From positions 402,582 through 466,581 of the forward strand of contig JADJMG010000005.1 in NCBI GenBank assembly GCA_016709725.1: 64,000 nt of DNA, in the 5' to 3' direction. The DNA is from Bacteroidota bacterium. GTDB lineage: Bacteria > Bacteroidota > Bacteroidia > AKYH767-A > OLB10. The first letter of the stretch is position 1. The number at the start of each line of letters is the position of its first letter. The notes beneath the pieces were generated by a model, which was not told the DNA's origin, ran no database searches, and saw only the letters and a list, made by a program, of their open reading frames with translations. Position numbers and translations under genes: made by a program. Positions 47,418-56,042 of the stretch are shown piece after piece.

Positions 47418-50091
47418 ATGTCTGTAGATACAAAAGAAATTGAGAAATTATTAGTAAAATCATACAATGAAGGTTTCTCAAATTTAAATTTTAGCTATTT
47501 TGATTTAAGAGAAATTCCATTCTTTATTTTAGAACGCCCTTTATTATTAAATCAAAAGCGTAAAGATGGTTCAGATTCTGAAGAATATGAAAATTTGAAT
47601 TTGGAGAAAGTACGAGAATTAAATTTATCTAATAACTATCTTACTCAAATAGACACAAAAATATCATGTTTTAAAGGACTTCAAACCTTAGATATTTCAA
47701 ATAATAAACTAGAACAGCTTCCACGACAAATATGTGAACTTGGAAACTTAAAAGAAGTAATTGTCAATAACAATCCTCTAATTAATTTACCTCAAAAGTT
47801 TGCATCATTTCAAAAGCTTGAAATTCTTGATCTATCCAATACAGCGATTTATGAAATACCAAACTATATTCAATATCTGTATAATTTAAAAGAACTAAAT
47901 TTAGCTAATTGTAAATTAAGTGTACTACCTAAAAGAATTATACTACCTTCCAAATCTTAAGATTCTTAACATTACAGGTAATCCACTCATTGACCCTCCT
48001 ATTGAAATAGCCTCAAAGGGTATAGATTACGTAAAATATTATTATGACGAAATTGACTCTTCAATAGAAAAAGATTTCTTGTATGAAGTAAAACTTCTAC
48101 TAATCGGTGAAGAAAGAGCAGGAAAATCAACCATTGCCGAATCACTATCAAATCCAAATTATGAGTTTGATTTATACAAAAACAGCACACAAGGTATAGA
48201 CATCAAAAAATGGACAATAAATCAAGATAAATTAAATATTGAAAAGGATTTTCAAGTCAATATTTGGGACTTTGGTGGTCAGGAAATTTATCATGCAACC
48301 CATCAGTTTTTTTTTCACAAAACGTTCGTTGTATTTTCTAGTAACAGAGGCTCGAAAAGATTTAAGGCACGATGACTTATTTTATTGGTTGAATCTAATT
48401 GAGATTTTAGGAAACAATAGTCCCGTAACGATTTTAATAAATAAAAGCGACCAACCATATACGTTCTTTGCAACAGATGCCTACCGAGAAAAATTTCCTA
48501 ATATTTTAGGAACAAAAAACATTAGTTGCTTGCCCGAATACAAAAATACAATTGAAGAATTAAGAGAAGTAGTCTATTCAATATTGTCTAATAAAGATTT
48601 AATGCCTGATATTGGAGTTGAACTACCTAAGGTTTGGATAGATATTCGGAACGAATTAAATAGTATTAAAGATGCTGGAGTTTTTTATATTAAAACTAGT
48701 AGATACTTTTCAATTTGTAAAAAATTTGGAATGAATGAAGAAAGATCTCTTTTTTTAAGTGACTACTTTCATGACCTTGGAGTATTTCTCCATTTCCAAA
48801 ATGATTTAGTTTTAAAAGATACTGTTTTTTAAATTTTGAGTGGGTTACGAATGCGGTTTACTGCATACTCGATAATCCTAGAATAGTTTCTAATCATGGC
48901 TTCTTTAATGATACTGATTTAGAGATTATTTGGAAGAAAAACTATTATTTTGATAAAAGGTTGGAATTGTTGACCCTAATGAAAAATGAGAAATTTGAAG
49001 TTTGTTTTGAGATTGAGAATGGAATGTATTTAGCTCCTCAATTACTCCATCCAGACAAAGTTCCATTCAACTTTGTTAAAGAAGAGAAATTATCATCAAT
49101 TGAATATAGATATGAATTTATGCCAAAGGGTATAATATCTCGCTTTATTGTTAAACAACATGAGATGATCTACAATAAAATGTACTGGAAGCATGGGGTA
49201 ATACTAGCCTATAAATCGACTATGGCAATTGTTGAAGAAAAGTACTTTGAAAGTCCAAAAAAGATATTGATTAGAACACAGGGCCAAGAATCAAAGGAAA
49301 TGTTTTCACTTATAAGAAAGTCGATCGAAGAAATCAATAACAGTTTTAGTAATATTAATGTACAAGAGATGGTGCAATGTAACTGCTTAAATTGCAATGA
49401 AAGTATCAGTCCTAATTTCTATAATTTGAAAGACTTACAGAATCGCCTTAAAAATAAAAGATATTTAATAGAATGCAATAATCCCCCTTATGCAAGAATT
49501 AGTATCCCAACATTAATCAACGAAATTATCTCTGACATAAATTTTTCGGATATAGTGTTTTTACCAGATGATTATGAGGACTATGAGAAAAATAAAATCA
49601 GTAAAGAGCTTTTAAAAACACAAGATGACTTGATTTCATTAAAAACTGCATTTGCTAAGGAAAAGGAACATTTGGATTTACTGAAAAAACTAACAAAAGA
49701 AATTGATTCATGTAAAATGGAATTAAAAAGATTGAAAGAGATTAAAGACGAAATTGATGGTTTAGCAATGAGAAAAGCTAAAAATGTAAGTTGGTACTTT
49801 TACTTTATCATTACTTTTGTTACAATAGTTTGGACTACACTTATATATCTATTTACTTGGGATAGAATGGAGCAATTTACTTATATTTTCGGTCTTTTGT
49901 TTTTAGCCTTTAACGGATATTACTTCTATAAAAGGGGGTACAATATCAATCATGAAGAGATATGGAAAGCAAAAATTGAGCATGAGACAAAAATTTTATA
50001 CAGGAAACATAAATTTAACTTAACTGAATATACGAACTTACAAGTCCATTATAATCAATTAATCAATAAGCACAAGAGCTTAGTGAAGTAA
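47418..50091 (+). CDS. Roco protein: LRR-Roc-COR GTPase with C-terminal membrane helices (three frameshifts)
   Basis: The restored protein has about 890 residues. Leucine-rich repeats come first (LNLSNNYLTQIDTKI, LDISNNKLEQLPRQI, LKILNITGNPLIDPP). The Roc GTPase follows with G1 GEERAGKST, G3 WDFGGQE and G4 NKSD (about 48106-48452). The COR region has FLNFEWVTNAVYCIL after repair. A coiled coil (about 49580-49770) and two membrane helices (WYFYFIITFVTIVWTTLIYLF and the next) end the protein. Frames break near 47935, 48320-48350 and 48830. Bacterial Roco proteins are dimeric GTPases of poorly known function; the LRRs suggest ligand sensing and the helices suggest membrane action. Confidence 0.88.
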
Positions 50092-50232
50092 TAACAGCAC
50101 TTAAAAGCACCTACAAGAAATTGGCGGTTCAGTGGTTAAATGAAGATTTGTGCTTAGTATCAAGTTCATTGGTGGTAAACATTTTAGTGCTTCGAAAACC
50201 ACTTCTTCGCCAAGCGCCAAAACGGTATAAGC
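50091..50232 (+). repeat. TAACA-family imperfect palindrome, after Roco gene
   Basis: It begins TAACAGCACTTAAAAGC immediately after the Roco stop codon and ends CGCCAAAACGGTATAAG. The right half matches the element at 47.3 kb (TTTTAGTGCTTCG and ACTTCTTCGCCAAGC). Its inner AAGAAATTGGCGG and AACCACTTCTT words match the element at 5.83-5.94 kb. Confidence 0.75.
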
Positions 50233-50273
50233 CATTTTAGGACGACACACAACACATAGGACAATAGACGAAT

Positions 50274-50907
50274 ATGGACATACTATTAATTCAAATTCTT
50301 TTAGGCATCGGACTTTTTTTTCTAATCAATTGGATTGGGAAACATTCCTATTCAATTGGTTATTTGGAAATATCAATTTTCGTTAAGTCAGAAGAAGCGC
50401 CAGCATTAAACTTTCTTATTCGTGTTTTGACACCAATAGTCTACATCATCATTATCTCAACAATTTTTTACTATTTCGGACTTGACAAATATGTTTGGAA
50501 TATCTTTCTTGTAAATGTTTACTACATAGTTTTCCGACTTCTTTTCAACCTACTGACAAATCGAGGGTTATTATTAAATTGGTATAGACAATTTCTATAT
50601 TGGGAGCTATAGTTGTAATTTCCTATTTTACATATGACAAAATAATTAAGGTAAAGACTAACGTTCTGACTGACTTTACAACGGTTGCAAATGAATTATG
50701 GATTATTATTCTAATTTTTGTATTCCAAGTAACAAACACGAAGTAAGTAACGATTATTATGAATGGTCAGCAATGAGCCACATTATTGGGGACTATAATA
50801 CTGGGACAAGTTATGGTTATGAAGTAACCGAATTGGCACAGACAATAAAAGAGGAATTTTACAAAGAAACTAATGATACACTTGACAGAAAGAAAAACGG
50901 CTTATAA
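50274..50907 (+). CDS. Small multi-pass membrane protein, unknown function (frame-broken)
   Basis: An ATG at 50274 opens a hydrophobic protein (MDILLIQILLGIGLFFLINW, VYIIIISTIFYYF, NVYYIVFRLLFNLL). Correcting the frame near 50600 continues with ISILGAIVVISYFTYD and LWIIILIFVFQ, and near 50740 with a soluble tail (YEWSAMSHIIGDYNTG ... FYKETNDTLD). About five membrane helices and 210 residues result. I do not recognise a family. It occupies one unit between two TAACA-type elements and lies on the same strand as the other accessory genes. Confidence 0.55.
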
Positions 50908-51047
50908 CAGTAAATTTGCGTTAGGCAGGGTCTCGTGCAACGCAGACAGTTTTGTGATTGCCGCAAGTTTTGTGCTCCCCATCAACTTTAGTGGTAAAAA
51001 TCCCGTCCGCAAATGTGCAAAACGTTACCTACAATCTTAAAAAAAAA
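50905..51047 (+). repeat. TAACA-family imperfect palindrome, after membrane protein gene
   Basis: It begins TAACAGTAAATTTGCGTTAG at the preceding stop codon and ends CGCAAATGTGCAAAACGTTA, so the ends are complementary (ATTTGCG / CGCAAAT and TAAC / GTTA). TCTCGTGCAACGCAGACAGT matches the 44.5-kb element, and the left half matches the one at 53.09 kb. Confidence 0.75.
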
Positions 51048-51055
51048 GACGAACA

Positions 51056-52150
51056 TTGAAAAAACTTTATACGACATCAGAACATAAAGAGCAAAATTTA
51101 AGACGAGCAAGACGTTCTTTTAGAAGACGTTTGGTGTTTAAAGAATATAAAACAAAAAAAAATAGAGCCGACCAAGGAATAAGTCGTCCACAAAGAGAGT
51201 ACAAAAGAAAATTTGAAGAACCATTTAGAAATTACAAAAGAATTCATGCACCCGAAATACTATCATTTATTGATAATCCCGTTGGCGTTGTTGAATTTAT
51301 TGCTGAATTAAAAAAACACTATGACGAAAAGAAAAAAGTTTTTGTTGTCCTTAATGATGTAAAGACAATTACTTATGATGCAATTGTAGTCTTATTGTCT
51401 ATTATGGTAAAATTTAAGGCAAATAGAATTGATTTTAATGGTGATTTTCCAGTAAATCAAAATGCCAGGGAAATATTAACGGAATCCAAATTCCTAAAGT
51501 ATTTGTATCAACATTTTAAAGAGGAAGAAAGATACGAGTTAGGACAAAAAAGTTCAATACATACTCATGCTTGGAAGGATGTTGATGCAGAATTAGGTAA
51601 CGAACTAATTAAAAATGCAAGTAAAACTGTTTGGGGTAACGAAAGAAGATGTCAAGGAGTTCAAAGGACTTTAATTGAACTAATGTTAAATACAAATAAT
51701 CATGCAGACGACAGCAAAAAGGGAGAAAAACATTGGTGGCTATCTGTACATCACGATAAAATTAATGGACGAGTTAGTTTTGCTTTTATAGACTTTGGAG
51801 TAGGTGTATTTACAAGTTTAAGCAACAAAAGACATGGTAGTAAATTTTTTGGTATTCTCGACAAACTTAAAGAAAAAGTAAAGTATGGAAATAATGCAGA
51901 ATTACTTAGACTAATCATGGATGGTACTTTACATAGGACAGCAACAGGTAAGCCGTATCACGGCAAAGGGTTGCCCGGAATAAATAAAGTCAGAGAACGA
52001 AACCAAATTAATAACTTAAATATCATTACAAATAATGTTCATGCAAATTTGAATTCGAATGAATATAACGTACTCCCAAAATCATTTAGCGGGACATTCG
52101 TATATTGGGAATTAAATAATCAAAATGTAAATTGTTATGGAGAAAATTGA
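51056..52150 (+). CDS. STAS-like plus GHKL-ATPase protein
   Basis: A 364-residue soluble protein. Residues 1-65 are very basic (RRARRSFRRRLVFKEYK). Residues 75-150 form a STAS-like alpha/beta domain (VFVVLNDVKTITYDAIVVLLSI, NARE). Residues 200-315 are a histidine-kinase-type ATPase: N-box ELMLNTNNHAD, G1 FIDFGVGV and G2 GKGLPGI. No phospho-acceptor His domain exists, so it is not a classical sensor kinase; related STAS/ATPase pairs resemble anti-sigma/anti-anti-sigma switches. The frame opens with TTG at 51056, with no nearby ATG. The end overlaps the next gene by 14 bases. Confidence 0.75.
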   Translation: MKKLYTTSEHKEQNLRRARRSFRRRLVFKEYKTKKNRADQGISRPQREYKRKFEEPFRNYKRIHAPEILSFIDNPVGVVEFIAELKKHYDEKKKVFVVLNDVKTITYDAIVVLLSIMVKFKANRIDFNGDFPVNQNAREILTESKFLKYLYQHFKEEERYELGQKSSIHTHAWKDVDAELGNELIKNASKTVWGNERRCQGVQRTLIELMLNTNNHADDSKKGEKHWWLSVHHDKINGRVSFAFIDFGVGVFTSLSNKRHGSKFFGILDKLKEKVKYGNNAELLRLIMDGTLHRTATGKPYHGKGLPGINKVRERNQINNLNIITNNVHANLNSNEYNVLPKSFSGTFVYWELNNQNVNCYGEN

Positions 52151-52670
52151 AATAAACGTACTAAAACACTTTAGCCCAACTCCTGGACCAAGGTATATTC
52201 ATGAAGGTAAGTTTTCAGGAGAACTTTTTAGACAGACTGTCCTTTATCCGAAAGTGTCAGAAGCAATTGAAAACAACATTCCTTTTGAGGTAAATTTAGA
52301 CCAGACAGCTGGATATGGAACTTCTTTTCTTGAAGAGTCCTTTGGTGGATTAATCAGAATTCACAATTTATCTTATGATAAAATTATGAGTTTGATGACT
52401 TTAATTTCTAACGAAGAAGATTATTTAATTGATGATGTTAATGAGTACTTAAAAGATGCCGATGAAGAATCTAAAAATAAACTGATACAACTCGGTATTT
52501 ATGTAATACTAATTGCTTTTGGTTATGCCATTGCCAGATTCGTGAATTTACCTTATTTTGAAGTATCAAAAACAATTGATATTTCAAACGTAATAACTTT
52601 AATAGTTACAGCTTGGCTAGCTATTTTGATTACGACTGTATTTGAAAAACAGAATAATGACTATCAGTAG
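52137..52670 (+). CDS. DUF4325 (STAS-like) protein with two membrane helices
   Basis: A 177-residue protein. The N-terminal domain contains VNLDQTAGYGTSFLEESFGG, the conserved core of the STAS-like DUF4325 family, and the C-terminal third has two membrane helices (IYVILIAFGYAIARFV and VITLIVTAWLAILITTVF). DUF4325 proteins are usually found beside HATPase proteins, as here. I infer that this is the membrane-tethered partner regulated by the preceding ATPase. The output is unknown. Confidence 0.75.
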   Translation: MEKIEINVLKHFSPTPGPRYIHEGKFSGELFRQTVLYPKVSEAIENNIPFEVNLDQTAGYGTSFLEESFGGLIRIHNLSYDKIMSLMTLISNEEDYLIDDVNEYLKDADEESKNKLIQLGIYVILIAFGYAIARFVNLPYFEVSKTIDISNVITLIVTAWLAILITTVFEKQNNDYQ

Positions 52671-53071
52671 AAAAAGATTTGATAATTATTAGAGTTGGAA
52701 ATGTTTTTGATATAGCAGCATCGTTGCAGTTAGAATCAAATACTGGAAAAATACATTTAACAGAAGCCTCTTCTTCAATCAAGCGAATTAACTCCTCATT
52801 AGTTTCAATTTACAAAATAGTTGACAAATGCCATTTCTCTATTTCTGACGAAATAAAAGAAAGAATTAAAAATAATATTTCAGACCTACGGAATATTTTA
52901 ACTAATACTCCAGTAATTTCTGACGAAGAGTTGACTTCCACAGATTTGCCAATTAAAATCAAAGACAGCATTGTACATTACAACAAGGACAGAGTTTCTC
53001 AAATAGAAGTAAAATTTGACGGATTGAAAGACTTATTGCTTGAATTACAAATAGAAATAAATAAAAAGTGA
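52657..53071 (+). CDS. Third gene of STAS/HATPase set, helical protein (one frameshift)
   Basis: The ATG at 52657 overlaps the end of the DUF4325 gene and gives MTISRKRFDNY before a shift around 52690; the rest (RVGNVFDIAASLQLES to EINKK) is open to 53071, about 137 residues. The sequence is predicted mostly alpha-helical with amphipathic stretches (SIKRINSSLVSIYKIVDKC, KERIKNNISDLRNIL). No family is recognised. The tight overlaps suggest that all three proteins are made together and form one system. Confidence 0.55.
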
Positions 53072-53090
53072 AAAAGCCAGTAGGTAACAG

Positions 53091-53136
53091 CACATTTGCA
53101 ATAGGCGAGGTTTTGTGCACAACAATGAGTTTTACA
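53091..53136 (+). repeat. TAACA-family element, left half only
   Basis: GGTAACAGCACATTTGCAAT, then AGGCGAGGTTTTGTGC, matches the left half of the 50.9-kb element, but no matching right arm is seen before the lipoprotein gene. It begins about 20 bases after the stop of the STAS/HATPase set. A broken copy or a recombination joint would explain this. Confidence 0.55.
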
Positions 53137-53162
53137 AATTCAAAATTCTTAAACCAAGTAAT

Positions 53163-53927
53163 ATGAAAAAAACTATTCTATTACCCATTATACTAAGTTT
53201 CCTTACTTCATGTAGCGACCTACTCTATTTCCAAGAGTTTAAAGTTGCAAGTGTTGGAGGAAAAGAGAATTCAGATGGAATTTATTTTGAAGATGCCAAT
53301 TGTGAAGTAAAGTATAACTTCTGGAGCGACGGAGGAAATGCTGGTTTTGAAATTTATAATAAGACAGAGTCAAATTTAGTAATTGACCTCAATAAGTGCT
53401 TCTTCATAAGAAATGGATATTCATATCAATATTTTCAGAATAGAACCTTTGCAAATTCCAGTGCCACTTCTGTCGAAGCGACAAATGCGGTAAGCAACTA
53501 TGTTATGAAAACAAGTATTAGTTCTAGAACCAAAGCGGCAGTTTATAAAAGCAATAGTACAGAATACTTAGAGAAAGAATTTGTCACTATTCCTCCAAAA
53601 GCAAGAGTGTCAATTGTTGAATTTAATATTCAAAATGATCGATATACAAATTGTGATTTGAAGAAGTATCCTTCGTCCAAGGAAGTTAAACCCCTGATTT
53701 TTATGCAGAATGGTACACCAGTTATTTTTAAGAATATTATTGTTTATTCAATTGCTAACACTCCAGTTTCGATTGAACATAATTTTTATGTGACGGAGAT
53801 AAAAAATTGTTCTGAAAAGGTATACATGGAAACAAGAACGAAAGATGGCTGTGGTAGATCCTATGTTACGCCTAAAAAAGTATTTAAGAATGAAGAGGCA
53901 AGTCGATTTTATTTAAGTTATGAATAA
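53163..53927 (+). CDS. Lipoprotein of unknown function
   Basis: ATG 53163 gives a lipoprotein signal (MKKTILLPIILSFLTSC) and a mature protein of about 237 residues with a beta-rich look (CEVKYNFWSDGGNAGFEIYNKTESNLVIDLNKCFF, not a named family to me). The segment FFIRNGYSYQYFQNRTF and EFVTIPPKARVSI recur in uncharacterised Bacteroidota lipoproteins. An upstream frame from 53115 only adds residues before the signal peptide. It is the last plus-strand gene of the accessory run. Confidence 0.7.
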   Translation: MKKTILLPIILSFLTSCSDLLYFQEFKVASVGGKENSDGIYFEDANCEVKYNFWSDGGNAGFEIYNKTESNLVIDLNKCFFIRNGYSYQYFQNRTFANSSATSVEATNAVSNYVMKTSISSRTKAAVYKSNSTEYLEKEFVTIPPKARVSIVEFNIQNDRYTNCDLKKYPSSKEVKPLIFMQNGTPVIFKNIIVYSIANTPVSIEHNFYVTEIKNCSEKVYMETRTKDGCGRSYVTPKKVFKNEEASRFYLSYE

Positions 53928-54107
53928 TAAAGATTGTTTATTTTGCACGATAACACATCAATTGAAAAGGCTCTTGTAATGTAATTTTAATCTCTCAAAT
54001 AAATAGAATAATTCTAGCGATCGCAAAACATCGCGACCGGTATGTAAGTCCTCCTTTAGGGGGTCTACATGAAGCGGGACGGGGCATGTTGATCCAGAAT
54101 CTCCACT

Positions 54108-54715
54108 TTATTTAAGCAACAAGTTCCAATTGCTTTTCTGTTTCCAGAAAGTAGCTATCTTAACGATTGCCCCAATGCCGATTATCAAACCAGTTGCGTT
54201 TAAATAAGCATCTAGTTTTTGGTTAAGTGTGTGGTCTTCTTTGTTGCGTATAGTTTTCACAGCAAGAAAAATTGCAATTCAACATCGCTTATTTTTTTGT
54301 CTTTGTTGCAGTAAGTAAGCAAATGGTGAAGATCAGCCCTTCTGTTTTTTAGAAAAGTTATAAATCCATTATCCTTTTTGTAATAATCTTCCAAAAGGTT
54401 TTCCATTACCACTGCCAAATCCTCAATAGCATTTTCAGTTTGATTTATTTCAATCAATTGAATTGCTTTCGCAATTTTTACAGTTACATCAGGTTCAATG
54501 GCTTCAAATTGTTTTGCCAGTAAATCCAGTTCATGCTTAATAGCATCGGTAAAACCTTTTTGTCTTCTGATGCTATCCATTATCAAGCGAACATTTTTTT
54601 GTTCAGCTTCTTTTCGTTTATTTCTTTCTTGCTGTAAGGTTTCGTTCAACCCACAAAGACCTAATCCCATTAGCATAATGACAATGATGAGGATGATGAC
54701 TGTATTCTTATTCAT
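54108..54715 (-). CDS. Membrane-anchored coiled-coil protein (one frameshift)
   Basis: A signal-anchor helix (TVIILIIVIMLMGLGLCGL) is followed by a coiled coil (LQQERNKRKEAEQKNVRLIMDS) and helical repeats (AIQLIEINQTENAIEDLAVVMENLLEDYY). The open frame stops at 54257. One added base there continues ELQFFLAVKTIRNKEDHTLNQ and a second membrane helix (ATGLIIGIGAIVKIATFW), ending at 54108, about 202 residues. The family is unknown. It is the last gene of the minus-strand operon from 56845. Confidence 0.6.
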
Positions 54716-54751
54716 GTAAAAATATATTCAATAGTTTATAATTTTAAATGA

Positions 54752-55237
54752 TTATTTATTGTCTGAAATGGCACTGAATAATAAAAAGACAAGCGAACCA
54801 AGCACCAAGCCATCCACCCACTTTTCAGCATCTGGACTTTTGCGTTGATTATAGCAAGCCGTGTTTGTATATGTTTGGCAGTTGTATGAAATGGGTTTAT
54901 AGCTTTCGCCTCTCAAAATTTCATTCAATCCAATTTCAATCACTTTCAAAGGGGTATTTGAACATTTTTCATTGTATAGATACAAAGGCATTCCTTTTAC
55001 AAATTCACTTTGAGTAGTGATGTGTGCTTTTCCATAGTGATAATGGTTGTGTAGAAAATATCCGCTACCGTTTATATCAACACCGAGAAAGATCCCTGCA
55101 TGTTTCACTTGTGAGATAGTTCCAATTTTGTAGCGGAAATAAACTTTGCCGCTATTTTCGTTGAAGTAAATTGTAAAAATGCTTCCGTCATTTATTACAA
55201 TTTCAACTTTGTTGTTGTGTAATTTGTATGTCCTCAT
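54752..55237 (-). CDS. LRAT-like / NlpC-P60 superfamily protein with C-terminal helix
   Basis: A 161-residue protein with the pattern of circularly permuted papain-like enzymes: the catalytic His region VKHAGIFLGVDINGSGYFLHNH and the later nucleophile region YNCQTYTNTACY. A C-terminal hydrophobic helix (VDGLVLGSLVFLLFSAI) would anchor it to a membrane. LRAT/H-rev107 relatives are phospholipid acyltransferases or phospholipases; other members cleave peptides. It overlaps the zinc-ribbon gene by 4 bases. A membrane-lipid target is inference. Confidence 0.65.
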   Translation of the reverse strand: MRTYKLHNNKVEIVINDGSIFTIYFNENSGKVYFRYKIGTISQVKHAGIFLGVDINGSGYFLHNHYHYGKAHITTQSEFVKGMPLYLYNEKCSNTPLKVIEIGLNEILRGESYKPISYNCQTYTNTACYNQRKSPDAEKWVDGLVLGSLVFLLFSAISDNK

Positions 55238-55452
55238 TTTCCCAATTTTTTAAATGTATTTTCAAGGTCTTTGAAAGACTTGTTTATATCCTTAATTGAT
55301 TTTTTTGTTCCGTTGCTATCTTGAAGTTGAATTCCTTGACCGCAAGAACATTTTACCAATGCGTCATTGGCAACTTGTTTAATCGTTACACTAATAGAGC
55401 GCTTACATTCAGGACAGTCAATTTTTACTGATTGTTTACTAATATCTATCAT
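55234..55452 (-). CDS. Small zinc-ribbon protein
   Basis: A 72-residue protein with two Cys pairs, KIDCPECKRSI and LVKCSCGQGI, spaced as a zinc ribbon, then a basic, helical C-terminus (SIKDINKSFKDLENTFKKLGK). It may be an accessory or adaptor protein. It starts 3 bases after the DUF2188 gene and overlaps the LRAT-like gene. Confidence 0.65.
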   Translation of the reverse strand: MIDISKQSVKIDCPECKRSISVTIKQVANDALVKCSCGQGIQLQDSNGTKKSIKDINKSFKDLENTFKKLGK

Positions 55453-55455
55453 AGC

Positions 55456-55691
55456 TTAATGTTTATTATCCTTTGATGGTAAAGGGTCGTTTCCGAAACT
55501 GCTTTTATTTTGAATTTTACCATCTTTACCCAATATGGTTAATTCAGATTGCTGATTTTTAGCAATCTCTTTTCCGATTTTTAAAGCATCTGCTTTGGTC
55601 TCTGTTTTTGCGGTCAATTTACTGTTTCCTTGACCTTTTACGCCCCAACCCTCTTTGGTCGGCACAACGTATTGATTTTGCCTTTAGCCAT
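55456..55691 (-). CDS. DUF2188 family protein (one frameshift)
   Basis: The body reads GWGVKGQGNSKLTAKTETKADALKIG and SELTILGKDGKIQNKSSFGNDP, the DUF2188 pattern. Repairing one base in an A run near 55678 supplies the expected start MAKGKNQYVVPTKEGW from ATG 55689-55691, giving about 78 residues. DUF2188 proteins are small, often near toxin-antitoxin or prophage genes; the function is unknown. Confidence 0.75.
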
Positions 55692-55698
55692 AGTTTGT

Positions 55699-56042
55699 CT
55701 ATTTGAAATTATCCTTTATTCTTTTCTTGTCTTCATTTTCTTTGTCGCATTTGTGATACAATTCAATGAATGTAATTTTTGTTCATTAAGAAAGTAAGCA
55801 TATATCAATCTCAATCCTGAGTTTACACCTTTTCCTTTTAATGCTTTGCATGCTATTTTCTTTACCTTGATGACACAGGTTTCTAAACCCAAATTATCAA
55901 TTCTAAAACTAAATGGTGGACTTTCATCAGGTGAAACTTCTAACACTCGTTTTACCACGTCTAAATCATCATTTAACGTTCCAAATCTTTTTAAAAGGTT
56001 CTTCAAGTCCCTTTTAAATTCGGTTAATTCATCAAAGGTCAT
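55699..56042 (-). CDS. RelE/HigB-like toxin of a Panacea-type TA pair (one frameshift)
   Basis: About 114 residues when one base is restored near 55745. FKRDLKNLLKRFGTLNDDLDVVK opens the RelE/ParE fold, and IKVKKIACKALKGKGVNSGLRLIYAYF with the repaired ITFIELYHKCDKENEDKKRIKD forms the core. RelE-type toxins cleave mRNA at the ribosome; the conserved Lys/Arg and Tyr/His residues suit this. It overlaps the antitoxin gene by 4 bases (antitoxin first). Confidence 0.75.

Noticed and set aside
44487..53136. Classical chromosomal integron
   Set aside because: No integrase gene is visible, cassettes are very long, and the palindrome ends do not match the RYYYAAC/GTTRRRY core; only the architecture is similar.
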